Source: Schistocephalus solidus
Taxonomy: Eukaryota > Platyhelminthes > Cestoda > Diphyllobothriidea > Diphyllobothriidae
Reading direction: 5' to 3'
Length of the DNA: 64,000 nt
Assembly: GCA_017591395.1 (NCBI GenBank)
Contig: WEDG01004894.1
Span: 124,001-188,000 of the forward strand
In this document: positions 12,501 through 24,500 of the stretch, one piece after another
How the letters are laid out: the number at the start of each line of letters is the position of its first letter
How positions within the stretch are numbered: the stretch's first letter is position 1
Notes under the pieces: generated by a model
What the model was told of the DNA's origin: nothing
The model's database searches: none
What the model saw: the letters and a program-made list of their open reading frames with translations, nothing else
Translations under genes and position numbers: made by a program

Positions 12501-15500
12501 CACCCATAAACATTTCTTATAGTCCTCCCATGGGCTCGACTACGAGTACCAGCCGCAGAGCCCGCCAGACCCAGCACCTCCCGACCTATCTTTTCCTCAT
12601 TACCACCGCACATGCTCATCAGGCATTGGCCTGGTTGGTCACTTACGAATCCATTGCACAGAGACCGGCGAAACAATGCCAGGAGCACAAACATACACCC
12701 GCAACAACTGTCCGCACTGCCCACGCATATTAACACACCAAACGCGCCTATTAGGTCACATGCGTCTCCATGAAAACCCGCGACAGAACACCACCGGCTA
12801 TACAACAACACTACATATCTCTTCATCAGCCTCTGCAACTCACATCCTCACACGCAACATCACAAACAAACATTCTCTCAGTCTGCATAGCGGAGTAAAA
12901 GGAGAGTATGATCCTCGGCTCCTTCTCCATGCGACTCCTCTGTTGCATGTATGGTCTGAGCTTGAGAATATCACGGGGTGATCAGCGCTGTGGGTTGGAA
13001 GGTTGTTAACTGACAAATCAGACCTTACAGTCAGTCCAAAGTGCGTGTGGAATGGCTGACTGGCGGACTGAGAGTCAAGCGGCAATGGCTCCTTCTTAAT
13101 GTGGCCTTTATGGCATTCCCACTCCATGGGATCCGAGCCAGGTGTGGCAGCACGCTAAGGGGCGGCTTCGGCCGCACCAGCCACCTGCGTCCTCTCCCAT
13201 CTCCGGTATTCTTGACTCTGGCATGGCACCAGGCACAGACGGTAAAGGGAAGAGAGAGTGCGGTAGATGCAGTGCAAGTCTACTATCACTTAAAACTAAT
13301 CCACGCGCACGCCACCTTCCCTGCACCACACTTCTGTGGAGCATACGGTAGACATCGTCGGACTACGACGGTCAAACTGTTGTATGAATGTTTACCACTG
13401 AAACTTAAAAAGTGTTGTTTTTTAAAAAAAAGCGCCTATAAGCTGCACAAAAATAATCTCACGGACCATTAAGAATGTCTGGTGAGAGAGGGATTCTGAA
13501 AGGTAACTTTTTGGCAAAAGGATATGGATAAACGCAAATGCAAAGCAAGCCAAGGCTGGTGAAGGGTTGACCGCACTATGAGCAATTGACTGACGTACTC
13601 AATAGTACTCAAGGTATTTCAGTGAGTTACCTAAGGTCGGGGATGAGGGGAGAGGTAATTAACTGGTTGGGGGAAGACTGGTCTCCGCAGTATCTAAACT
13701 AACTCGTAGTCACGACCTGGGTGAACCCACTAAGCGTGTGTGTGCATGCTTGCTCCATAGTCTGTTAGGGAACTGTCTGACTGAGGGCGGTAGCCCCGGT
13801 CACAGCGTCGTTTAAATATGGATAGAAAAATCGGAAGTTTTTATCATCAAACCTATGCATTCAAACAGTAGTCAGTTGTTTGCTTATGACCGTAACCTCT
13901 CGCGACTTCGCGGTCTGCCTTTCGCTGACTTGATGTTTCGTGGGTTTTCTGATGGGATAAGTTCTGCAGATTTTCGATATTTCATTATTATTTTGCTACG
14001 CATATTTGCATAGTGTTTAAGAGTATATGAAGAGCTGTGAGCCTTAATCCCCTGTTTGGGTGTGGGAAAGAGTGAGATCAACAGCTCAGCGCATTTTCTT
14101 CACTATAAACAATCTGACGCACTTGAACCCACCACGTTACGCTAAAAGCCGTGGCTTGGAAGGTTGCCAACTGACGGGTGTTTTGTGTGGAGTGGCTGAC
14201 TGGCGGACTGAGAGTCAGGCCGCAATGACTCCTTCGTAATGTGGTCTTTATGGCACTCCCACTCCGTGGGATCCGAGCCACGTCTGGTGGTACGCCCAGT
14301 GGCGTTGTCATCCACATTGAGCATTTCGGCTGAAGAAGCTTTGGTTAAATTATGCATGCTGTCAAAAGGAAATTTTTTCATAGTTTTTAGCGGAAGGAGG
14401 CAATCGGAGGACCTTTTCCTTGGATGAAACCATATTCTGTCTCAGAGAAATTTAAAGTACTCACCGGAACTGGTTTGTTATTTCGCTGCCGTTTCGAAGA
14501 GCTTGACCGGTTTTCCATTGTCAAAGCATCTGCTTATAAAATCGATAATTGAATAACATGATTAACTTGCTGACCTTGGACTTATCGATTTTTCTCTCTT
14601 TCACTGCCTCGGCCTGTGTGTGGTTGTTTGTACACCCTGACGGCCGCTGGTGTTGTGGGAACTTCCCATCGATCGAGAAGGCTTGTAAGCCTACCTCCTC
14701 TTCTGGTGGGTTCATCGCGGGGTCGTCTTCGCTTAGACGCCTTAGTTCAAATGTAAAGATCTTGTCCTGGTCTTTATGCATGTAATGATGCAAAACTTTA
14801 TAAGTCGCCGGAAAACCTAGATTCCCTTTGATAGCCTTTGAAGCTGAATACCATGCCTCAAGTGTAAGTCGTTCAGATTTTGAGATTCGCCAGCCTATGC
14901 TGGGCGCTCCTCGAATGTCAAAAGTGTGACCAGTATCTCCAATGTGGGTCGCAAGCTGCGAGTTTCGGTCTAGCTTCTGAGCCGCCAGATTGTGCTCATG
15001 TGGGCGGAGCTGCAATTTTCGTCCAGATTCACCGACGCAGTTGCAGTCCCCATCATCGCAAAATAACTGGTAAACAACTTTGGAGGTCTTGGTAGGGGGC
15101 AGTCTGTCCTTAGGTTGCATAACACGGCAACGAATTGTTGCCTGGAGTCAATGGGCTATGCGTACTCCGGCGAGATGTAACGGTCAAGAGACTGCCTAGG
15201 AGACTTTTTATGTAAGGAATGGCACTTCAGATCTTGCTAGTTTGGATGGTAGTCGACTGACGTGATAGTCAGGCTGCACTATCTCCTTCCTAATGTGACT
15301 TTGATGGCTGTCCGATTCACGTGAAAGCCTAGCCGCACTTGCATGTAGTGGAGACCAGGTCTTGTGTGTGGCACGCGTATATGGATTTGATTTGTCAGTC
15401 ACTGCGCCCACGCCCACCTCCGTTCAGTCTGCTACTGTCCTGCTTCGGAGTAGTGCGGATGAGGAAGAGGGAGTGCGGGAGATGCTGCAAAAGCCTGACT

Positions 15501-18500
15501 CCACTATAAACTGATAATCACGGAAGACACCACTGTTGCGCCCACTCCCAAGGACAAACTGCGGAGGTCATTGTCAGCGACGGTCGAAATATGTCACCAG
15601 CGCACCATGTTTATTGCGTTCACTGACTTTACGAGTCTTCAGGCGCAGACGATATTAGCCTATCGCCTCACCGAGTGTTAGTGGACACGACCGACGCAGC
15701 GATTACACTGACTTCATGCCTGTCTTGTCTAAAGGTAAGTAGTAGAACAGCATTACCGATAAAGATCAGGGGGACTGACATGGCACTTCGGGCTTATTAG
15801 TCATCATCAGCCAGCCATTATCAACCCCAGATTTTATAATCCCTGAGGCTCGAAGGCGCAACATGTTGGTTAGAAGTTCAACGCACTAATTATTGAGCCA
15901 TGGGCATTTTGTCTTGTTGGTTTTGCTATGCCACTGCTGACAGGACTCGTGAGTCAGCTCCTAGGCACAACGGAACGAGTGAGTCTCGCAACCGATCGGT
16001 GAGCGCCCACCCACCATTGCCAAAGGTAACGAGTTTTTAACGAGCTAAGACTAGGGTGAACATTTTTCCTCGGCTGAAGCATGCGATGAGTCAATGTACA
16101 GCCAATGCGGAGTTGGTGGCGGACACCATCAAGCATAAAGCGAGGAAAGCGCAATAGCAGCTGACAAAAGACTAATTATTCCGGCAAACATGCAACTTCT
16201 ATAAGAAAGGAGAGTGGAGAGTGGGGGGCGGGTTGGGGACGAAAAACCGATGCTCGAAACAAAAGCTGGGAGGCAAGAAACGAGCGCTTTTTTCTCACCT
16301 CAGCATGCGATGCCTGTAAAGTGTTGAGTCATTAATCACTGTCGTCGCTTTGAAAATGAGTTCCTGGGGCAATTATGATGTAGATGCGGGCGCATTTTAC
16401 AAGACCCCTCTAATTGGCTTATGATAGTCATGGGAACTAGTCTGAAAGAGCCATTTTCGATTTAATCCAAGTGACCAGCCAGCTAACCATAACTCAGGGG
16501 AAATTTGAACCGAAGAAGGCAACTTTCAACTCCATCGTTCCAACACTGAGCCTGCGTAACAAGACGAACCCCGGCTAGGAGTACGAAGCGCGTAAAAACG
16601 CCAGGAGTGGCATAAAGAAGACTAACTGTACGGTGGTAAATCGCCAGGTTTGAACGGACATTGGTATGGAGAATTGAACCCCTCCCCCTGTTAAGTGTTA
16701 TAAAATCATGATAACCAAACCATCGAGAGCAAAGTCCTGACAAGTGGGGGGAATTTTTTGCAGTGATGAAGACTTGCAGCATCTACCCGACTATCCCTCG
16801 ACATTTCTGACGCGTTAGAAGGAAAAGATAAACGCAGAAGGTCACGATATTGACAAGTACGCTGTGACTGTCAAAAACGATTAAAACAAACATCTACGCT
16901 TACACCACACAGCCTGATGGCTCACTCATTACGAGCCAGGATTTAAAGAAACAGACGCATAACAGTTGATACAAAAGAGAGTGCGTCATGGCGCAAGGCG
17001 CACGCGGATATAGAGCAGTTTTGGTCAGGCACTTTTTGACCTGAGTCGCAGTGTATTGAAGCATCAGGGCGCAACCCTTCATGCCACGGTTACCAGCTCG
17101 TCATGGAACCTTCAAGTGCGTCGAGTCTTTCTTGGGGAAAAATCGCAGAAATGCCACTGGGAAGTGCCTTTCCGTATCGGCTTAGCCTCCACAATTGGTT
17201 ATGTGCCCAATTGACTGGTGATGAAGTAAGTCGTCAAACGCATGTAAGACTGTACTATGAGATTCACGCAGGCTGGATGCCGTTAAATTAATACAATTCA
17301 TATGCCAAACTGTCGGTTGCAACTCTACCGCGCACCAGCGATCTCAGTTCTTTGCGTTTACGCTACTTTCCGCCTTGCGAAGAATTTAAGTAGTAGTAGT
17401 CAAGACTCAACAGAGTTCACTATCTACCTAATCGGCCGATCTGAAGAGCAACTTTGCGATGAATTCGCGTAACCCAAAACTGAGACAGTACATAAAGAAT
17501 ATTAAATTGAATAATGCTACGGAGTTTAATGATGCATCGAGCGACAGCCTGACTCACCTTGCTTTAGGACAGCTTCGTAAGGAAAGATAGTGAGATGGTA
17601 GCGGTGGAATTGTCAACAGTGACGAGTATAAAATGTGGGCGGAACAAACGTGGATATCTGGTGAAAAAACGGCGTCACGAGGATAGTTTAGGTTAATTTG
17701 GGAGAACATCTTACATTAAGAGCTAAGAATACACGTGTTTGAGGAGCAATCTGGTGGGTATTTTGTAGCCAGGTCCACTTTTATGTTCGGACATGTGAGG
17801 TTTAAGAGGGGCCAGCACAGTAGAAAAATTTGGGATAACAAGACCAAAGCTAACACCGAGCAGAAGCTCGCAATGTCACTGTAAACAGCGGTGTAGAGAC
17901 CCAGTTAGATGGGCGTCGCAAACCTCGAGCAGTAACAATAAGGTCGACACTGAAAAGGAAATATAAATCGTCTTAAGGTCTGTCATGTGACAGGTTTATA
18001 AGTTCCACGGGAAAAGAATGTAGAGGAATCCGTGCAGTACATTTGCAGTAGAGATTTGCTTTTGTACTATACACAAACGTAGGTCACTCACAGAAGTACT
18101 CAAATTCACTTCATGTTGCCAACAGTCTAGGCGTGCCTCGTAGATGCGCTGGGCTTCCTCGGCTGCCATTCGGTCTGCAAGAAGTCTTGAAGCACCTAAT
18201 TCGGTCGTGGGTGGCGAGGGGCGAGAAGAATGCAGATGCTCATACCATGAAGCATAAGCCTCCTACAAACAATAATGTAACAACATTACTACTTGATATT
18301 TACTAAGTATAAATGTTTTCCAATAAAAGATTCACTATTCGTAAGGATGGTGGTTAAAGTATTGTTGAGGCTAAAAGAAACAACAAAACGCAATGGTTCC
18401 TATTGAGAAAAATAAAAATAAAAAATGTGCAAATATTGTTTTGTGGTCACAATATCTAATCCGAATAAGGACGGATCTGGATAGTCATATGGGGAAGACT

Positions 18501-21500
18501 GCAGTACTATTTGAAGAAATTGAAGAACGTTCTATGGTATTTGCAGGATGGAAGGGCGAATCCAACCGAGGACGAAAGGTGACCTTGCAATTCAGTTGGT
18601 TAGAGCGTTGGCTGTACTAAACCCTTCTTCTAGTTGCCGTGGGTTAGGATCCCACCGAGGCCGCCTAGTTTTTTACAAATGCGTAAAATGAATTATTCAA
18701 ATCTGTCAAAACCCCTAATAACTTAATTTCGCCTTGTAGACATATGATGGATTATAGATGGAATGCTAACGAAATCCTGCTTGTGCAGTCAGTTAACTAT
18801 ATAAAAATTGGTGGATTACATAAGTTGCAGTAGGATGAGCGGGTAACTTGATTCAAGTGTGATTCAACTCACGGCTCCCGGGATAGGACCTCGTAGCTCA
18901 AATGGCTAGAGCGTTGGCTGTACTAGATCCATCCCCTTGCGATCATGGGTTCGAAGCCCACAAAAGCAGCCGAGTTTTTCATAATTGGGTACAATGAATT
19001 ATTCAAATTTGTCAAAATTTCATCATTTTTATATACTTATTTCCATACCATGTTGAGTATGCGACTATTCCTGGGAACATAAACTGACCCTAGATATACG
19101 TGCATAAAGTTACGCAAGACGTAGATTCTGTATAAGGAAGGGGTATTTCCAGCAGAGATCCTTGTGGTACGAATATTCCAAGAAAATTCAAATAACGATG
19201 GATTATACAAAAAGTGGGACGTACCTCTTCCAGAGGTTTAGGCAACTGAGCATGCACAAAGGAGGAAACACGTGCGGATGCACTTCATCCCATGGTTCAG
19301 ATTTACCAGCCTATCGGTAATGCACAATGAGTTCCTTCAATAATTCCCAAATGCGCGGGTAATGGGCAGTGCCCTCGAAGCAACTGAATGAAAATTTGAT
19401 CTGAAAATTTGATCTGCATTTGGTGTGTGGGATGTGGTAAATGACAGCAGGGTTCTGCTCGTTAGGGTGAGTGATTCGGTGCGCACGGAAGGCGTCGGTT
19501 TGTTGGCGACGCACACGTCAACCCGGTTTAATTGCCGTGGGAATGGTTAAGAACTTTTTAACTTTGTCGCAGGGATTATAATTTCTCTAGTGTAAATAAA
19601 GCGGTTTTAAGATTTTACTTGGCACCTGAGACTGTTGGATCGCGGGACCGGATTAACCGATATAACAAAGCCAGTTCCTATTAGGCAGCTCATTGTGGCT
19701 GCAGTGACGAGAGGCCCGGTGAAGAGTTCGAAGACATCTCTCTTTGCGGGCCGCAAAATGGTTACCTTCATAGGTAAACATGAGCTGAATAATGGAGTCT
19801 TTTTTTGATGGACGATTGTAGTAAAGTCGCCATTGCTGACAGTCATACAGAATCTTGTCCTAGTCACAATCTGAACGCCGGCCAGGCTAGCAATAACCGA
19901 AACTTCCGACCCCATCGCGCCTACTATGTATATACCAAAACTACGCCTACAAAATTAACATGGACACCTGCCTGCTGATGTCAGCTGTGAGCATCCCAGC
20001 GCTGTGGTGCGATAATTCCAGTCAGCGAGTAATTTCGTCTGAAGTTGCGTTGGTGAAAGTTAAAGAATTCGCCAGAAACTTCATTGTTATGAGGAGCCAC
20101 CATGGTGGAATGCACAGTTAGATATACATTGGTCCGGGACGCGTTCGTCAACATCATCAGCCAGCCACGGCCAACCCAAAGTCTAATTAAGTCAAATATA
20201 TGGAAATACAATGAGAACTGGGGGCTGAATTTGTCCATTTATCTCACACACAGCTCAAAGTGGCATTAGTAAACTAACCCAGTTCGACTTTTTGCAATAA
20301 ATTGTTCCTCTATTTTTGTCAGATTCTTTTGTTGTGCCATTACGCAAATAATTGGTTTCCCGTAATTGGTTGTGAAAAATTTTATACGGAGGAAGACGTT
20401 TGGAAGTTACCATATCGCTAGACCGAGTCAGACTTGCAGCCGCTTCGAATTCCCTTACTTTGCCACATGTAACTACATAAATCCCATGAAAGGAAAAACT
20501 TTCAAATTTTGGATGGAAGAAATGCCCAAAAACTTATCTAAACAAGTTCTCACTGTCAATGGATCTATCCGCAAACACCTGCTTCAAGGCATGTCGTTTG
20601 TGAATTACGGTTCAGAAGGGCCTCATAATTCAGCGTTTAACCGCTGTCAAGTAATTTTCAACATTCTAACCCTTGGCCGTGAGATATTTCATCAACTAAC
20701 ACTATATACTACTGCATGTCTATTTAATATTATATGAATTCCTGCTTAGATTGCATATATTTTGTATTTTTAGGTGCCCAAGCAAAATAATTAGTGCGGC
20801 AGGCAGTGCAGCATCTGACCTCATCAATGCCTAGGCGGCAGTGGCGATAGACCTGGACAGCACAGTTCACTGGTGTCTCCTTTACGAACTATGTCACACT
20901 GGTTAGAAGTTAAAACCAGTCTGGACGGAGTGGCTCTACACGTCTCAAAAGTGTTGACTTGTCACCTGAAAATAATCAGAGGTAACTCGAACAATACTCT
21001 GGAAGAGAATGCAGGCTCCGTTTCGTTGGACGGAGTACTGACAAAGACAACGGAGACCGTAATGACCATTTCGAATTATTAGCCGTCATCAGCCAGTTAT
21101 ATCTAATCTAAAGTGTGGACCACCTGGAATTTATCCCAGCTGACAAGAAAACGAGCCCGTGGCACATTCGGTAAGGTGTTCGAATCAAAGATCCCGTGTT
21201 CGAATCCCAGGTGGTCCACACTTCATCAGGACTCCGACATGGCCCGACAGGCGCGCCAATTTCGGAGGTTGAGCATGATTCCGTAGCACCAACGTGAACC
21301 ACAACCGGGGTACGATCGCTGTGTTCAACACATTAAAGTAAGCCTAGACTGCGGAAGCTCGTCTTCAGACAACATGTCAGAATCTAGGAATTTAGAAAAA
21401 AGTAATGAGCTCCGATGGAACAGTAGCTACTAGAACTGAGGCGAAAGTTCACATTAGTCCACTTACATGAGCCTGAAGGTAGAGTAGGAGACACTCGTGT

Positions 21501-24500
21501 TCGCGGACACTGTTCTCTAGCCAGAGCGGCAAGTTGGTACCGGGTCCTCCGCCTTCTTCCTCATCCTCCCTCGCTTCCAGGCGCAGTTTTAGCTGATCCA
21601 GAATTGCCATTGGGAGGCGGTCAAGGACGCTCCGTGCTGCCTGCAACTTTCGCATGGCAATGAAGAGGCGCAGGAGACTGTTGGCCAGAACCAGAGCCTC
21701 TCCACGCTGCGACTTGTCGTAGACCAGCCAGTCGATTGCTGCGATCCGGCTCCGGTCTAGCGGCGTTAGCAGGTCAGCCACGTCTCGACCAACGAGCGTG
21801 ATGATTTGGGTGTCACCATAGGCGGGCAGAGGGTGGCTTCGAGAGGTGGCTGTCGGACGGGGCTGACTTATGTCCGATGGCGGAGAGGGCGGCTGCTGCT
21901 GTTGTTGCTCCTGGTCCAACTGACCAAATCTGTAGCGCATAGTGCGGACGACAGCGCGTGTAATGCTACGCAGATTGAGACCCGCTTCGATGCCATATGC
22001 TAGACACTGCTCTCGATCTTCGGGTTTTTTGAGACCTAAAATGGGTGTGCCACAGAGACAGATAGAGGGTAAATTATGTCAAGCTTGCAATACTTGCGGT
22101 GCAAGAAGAAAGAATCAGATGGATTAGTGAGTTGCTCATCGGGAGTTTTGCCAACGAAGAGGGTGTACATATGAACGGTGACTAACGGCCTGCCCGGTAA
22201 ATCTCAAAATGAGTGATATCTTATGGCAGTACGACCATCAAAACTCAAATGAAAAGTATTGTTGGTTTGCGACTGCTTATTCGTCAGATCTCAAAGCCCG
22301 CTGATCTCGAAATTAGCCTTTGCTGAGAGCTGTTTCAATCAACCGCATAGCAATGCACAGAACAGATGGCAGTTAACCCAACAGGTAAAGTTGCTTTATC
22401 TGACAGAAGCGATTAGGTACTGGATGTTCCTGACCAATAAACATTTAAAAAAGCGAAGTGTAACCATTTTCATGCAAGTTCAAACTTGGATCCCTGTCGT
22501 TCCTCGCTATTCGTGTAAGTAAACACGTTTCTAAGGACCACAAAGGCGTATAACGGTTAAGAGATAACAAGTAGATGCCGTCTAATGAATCTATTGCGGC
22601 TTTTGCAGAGGAAACTATGTCAGAGAGAGACCAGAAATCTGTGCCATTTAAATATGTACAAACATGAGAACGGAACGGCTAGTCTAATCAGACAAAACCA
22701 TACACGAAGTATCCACCTGGTTCCAGCCTCGAATGCGTTTGCGTGTTGATAGAAGAAAAGCAATCAAGTGCGGTAGTTCGGATGCAAATGAGATACCGAA
22801 CACCGTAATCATCAAATCCGGAAAAAAACACTCGGGGCTGCGCTTATCTGCCTCAAATACTGATTTTAAAAGAGGACGGTTCTTGAGATCATAATTTTGC
22901 CAATACACATTTTGATAGCATTCTTGCTCGAGTAAGTAGCTGGAGAATCGGTTCAGGGGAAAAAAAAACAGAAAATAGGGTCAGTGCGCATGGACTACGA
23001 ACTGTTGAAAGACACTAAGTCTGAAAGACAATCACGAATGGCAATCCCTAGGCCCCATCTGAGTGGTTCGTAAAGGCATTCCAAAGAGGGGCATTAATCA
23101 AGAGTCCAACCAAGGAAGGAGGAAGAAACGCAGAGACGGATAGCAAGGAGAGCGAAGGGTCGAGCAAGATTAGATAGTCAGTCACTGCGCGCATCGTCAG
23201 TTGAGCGAAGGGAATATCAAACGAAGCTACAGCAAACAAACAGTGAAAGAGCCCGATAAGACCTCCCTGTGACAATCTCTACATAACGGCCTAAAAGGCC
23301 GGCACTACATACTTCACACAAAGACTGCCTGCGTTAGCCATTCAACTTCCGCTTCAAACCGGTCTGCTAGCAGGCAAACACTCCATGCAAAGACGGCAAA
23401 GCCTTACCTGATAGAAACGCGGCATACCACTGGGTCTGCAGCGCTGGAGAGGAGAGACAGGCAGTGTAGTGAGCAACAAGCGGCAGTCTTTGCTCGGCAA
23501 TTAGGGTTGCAATGTACGCCTCCAAAACGCGCGTACACTGATGGTCCTGGGATAAAAAAAATATATATATATATAGAGTGTAGTGCTCAAGCAATTAAAG
23601 TTAAGTGAGTGGGCAGGGTATGCGTGCAGGCGTAAGAAAAAAACAAGCCGACTAACTGGAAGGTCAGGCTCAAGGTGTTGCAGGCAGATGACGAGGTGGG
23701 CCATGAACCGTAGAACGTGGCAATACAGTGGATTCAAGGAAAGTGAATCGGCCAGCACAGCTGAGTTTGCATGGGTGATGTGGGATTGCAGAATCTGCTG
23801 GATGGGTTGTGGAACAAGCAGGGGAACAATTGAACTCATTGTGTCCAGTAAGTCTGACAAGGGCAAACAAGAGAAGGAGACGGGGATGAATGAGGCATAA
23901 CAAACTATCACCAGTTTATAGAAGGAAATCATAGGCAGTAAATAACGTTAAAATGGTGTCGAAAGGGTATAACAAGCGAGATCCGGCAAGATATAAATGA
24001 TTATCTTTGAGTGCTGCAAAAGGCTGGCTTTTGCAATTGAGCCGCCATCTTTTCTTCTCTCCATTCGCATGTGAATCTTCTTATGTGCACGTCGGTTGGC
24101 CTATTTCACCCATTATATACCAAATTTTAACCCTATTTGTTTATTTCAACAACAAAATGAGGTCATCAACGCACGATGCTAGCACCGTTTTGAAAGAAGT
24201 CCAATTTGATCGAAATTTTAAGATAAATTCAAGGAAAATTCTGCAGGATGTCAATATATGCATTCTTCGGCCATTCGGTTGTGATATTCTGGTGTTGTGT
24301 GGTTTGTATGCCTAACCTTATTCACGCTAAATGGAGGACAATTTTTGCTGAAAGTTTTGGAATTTTACTTTCAAAATAAAGCGTACCTCTCTCTCTCTAA
24401 AAAGAATGAAGAAACCTAGATAACAATTAGGTAGGATAAAAAGACCGTCTCTGGAGTCATGAAGTGTACAAGTTTAAAAATACAAGACGATGGCACAAAC

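Larger units (their letters stand above)
10700..12870 (+). mobile_element. LINE with RT and C-terminal zinc fingers, 5'-truncated
   Basis: A plus-strand non-LTR element inside the NUP107 intron. The endonuclease is absent. It begins near RT motif A (about 10735), continues through FADD and the thumb region to about 11860, and ends in a Pro- and Thr-rich tail with finger-like units (11951-12771). I know this layout from cestode LINE proteins. Frame breaks near 10857, 11250, 11440, 11750 and in the tail make this copy inactive. The truncated 5' end fits incomplete target-primed reverse transcription. Confidence 0.87.

Noticed and set aside
18887..18972. Possible functional tRNA gene (Tyr-like)
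   Set aside because: A and B boxes are present, but the two ends do not pair as an acceptor stem and a diverged copy with the same tail lies 306 bases upstream, so it is a SINE.
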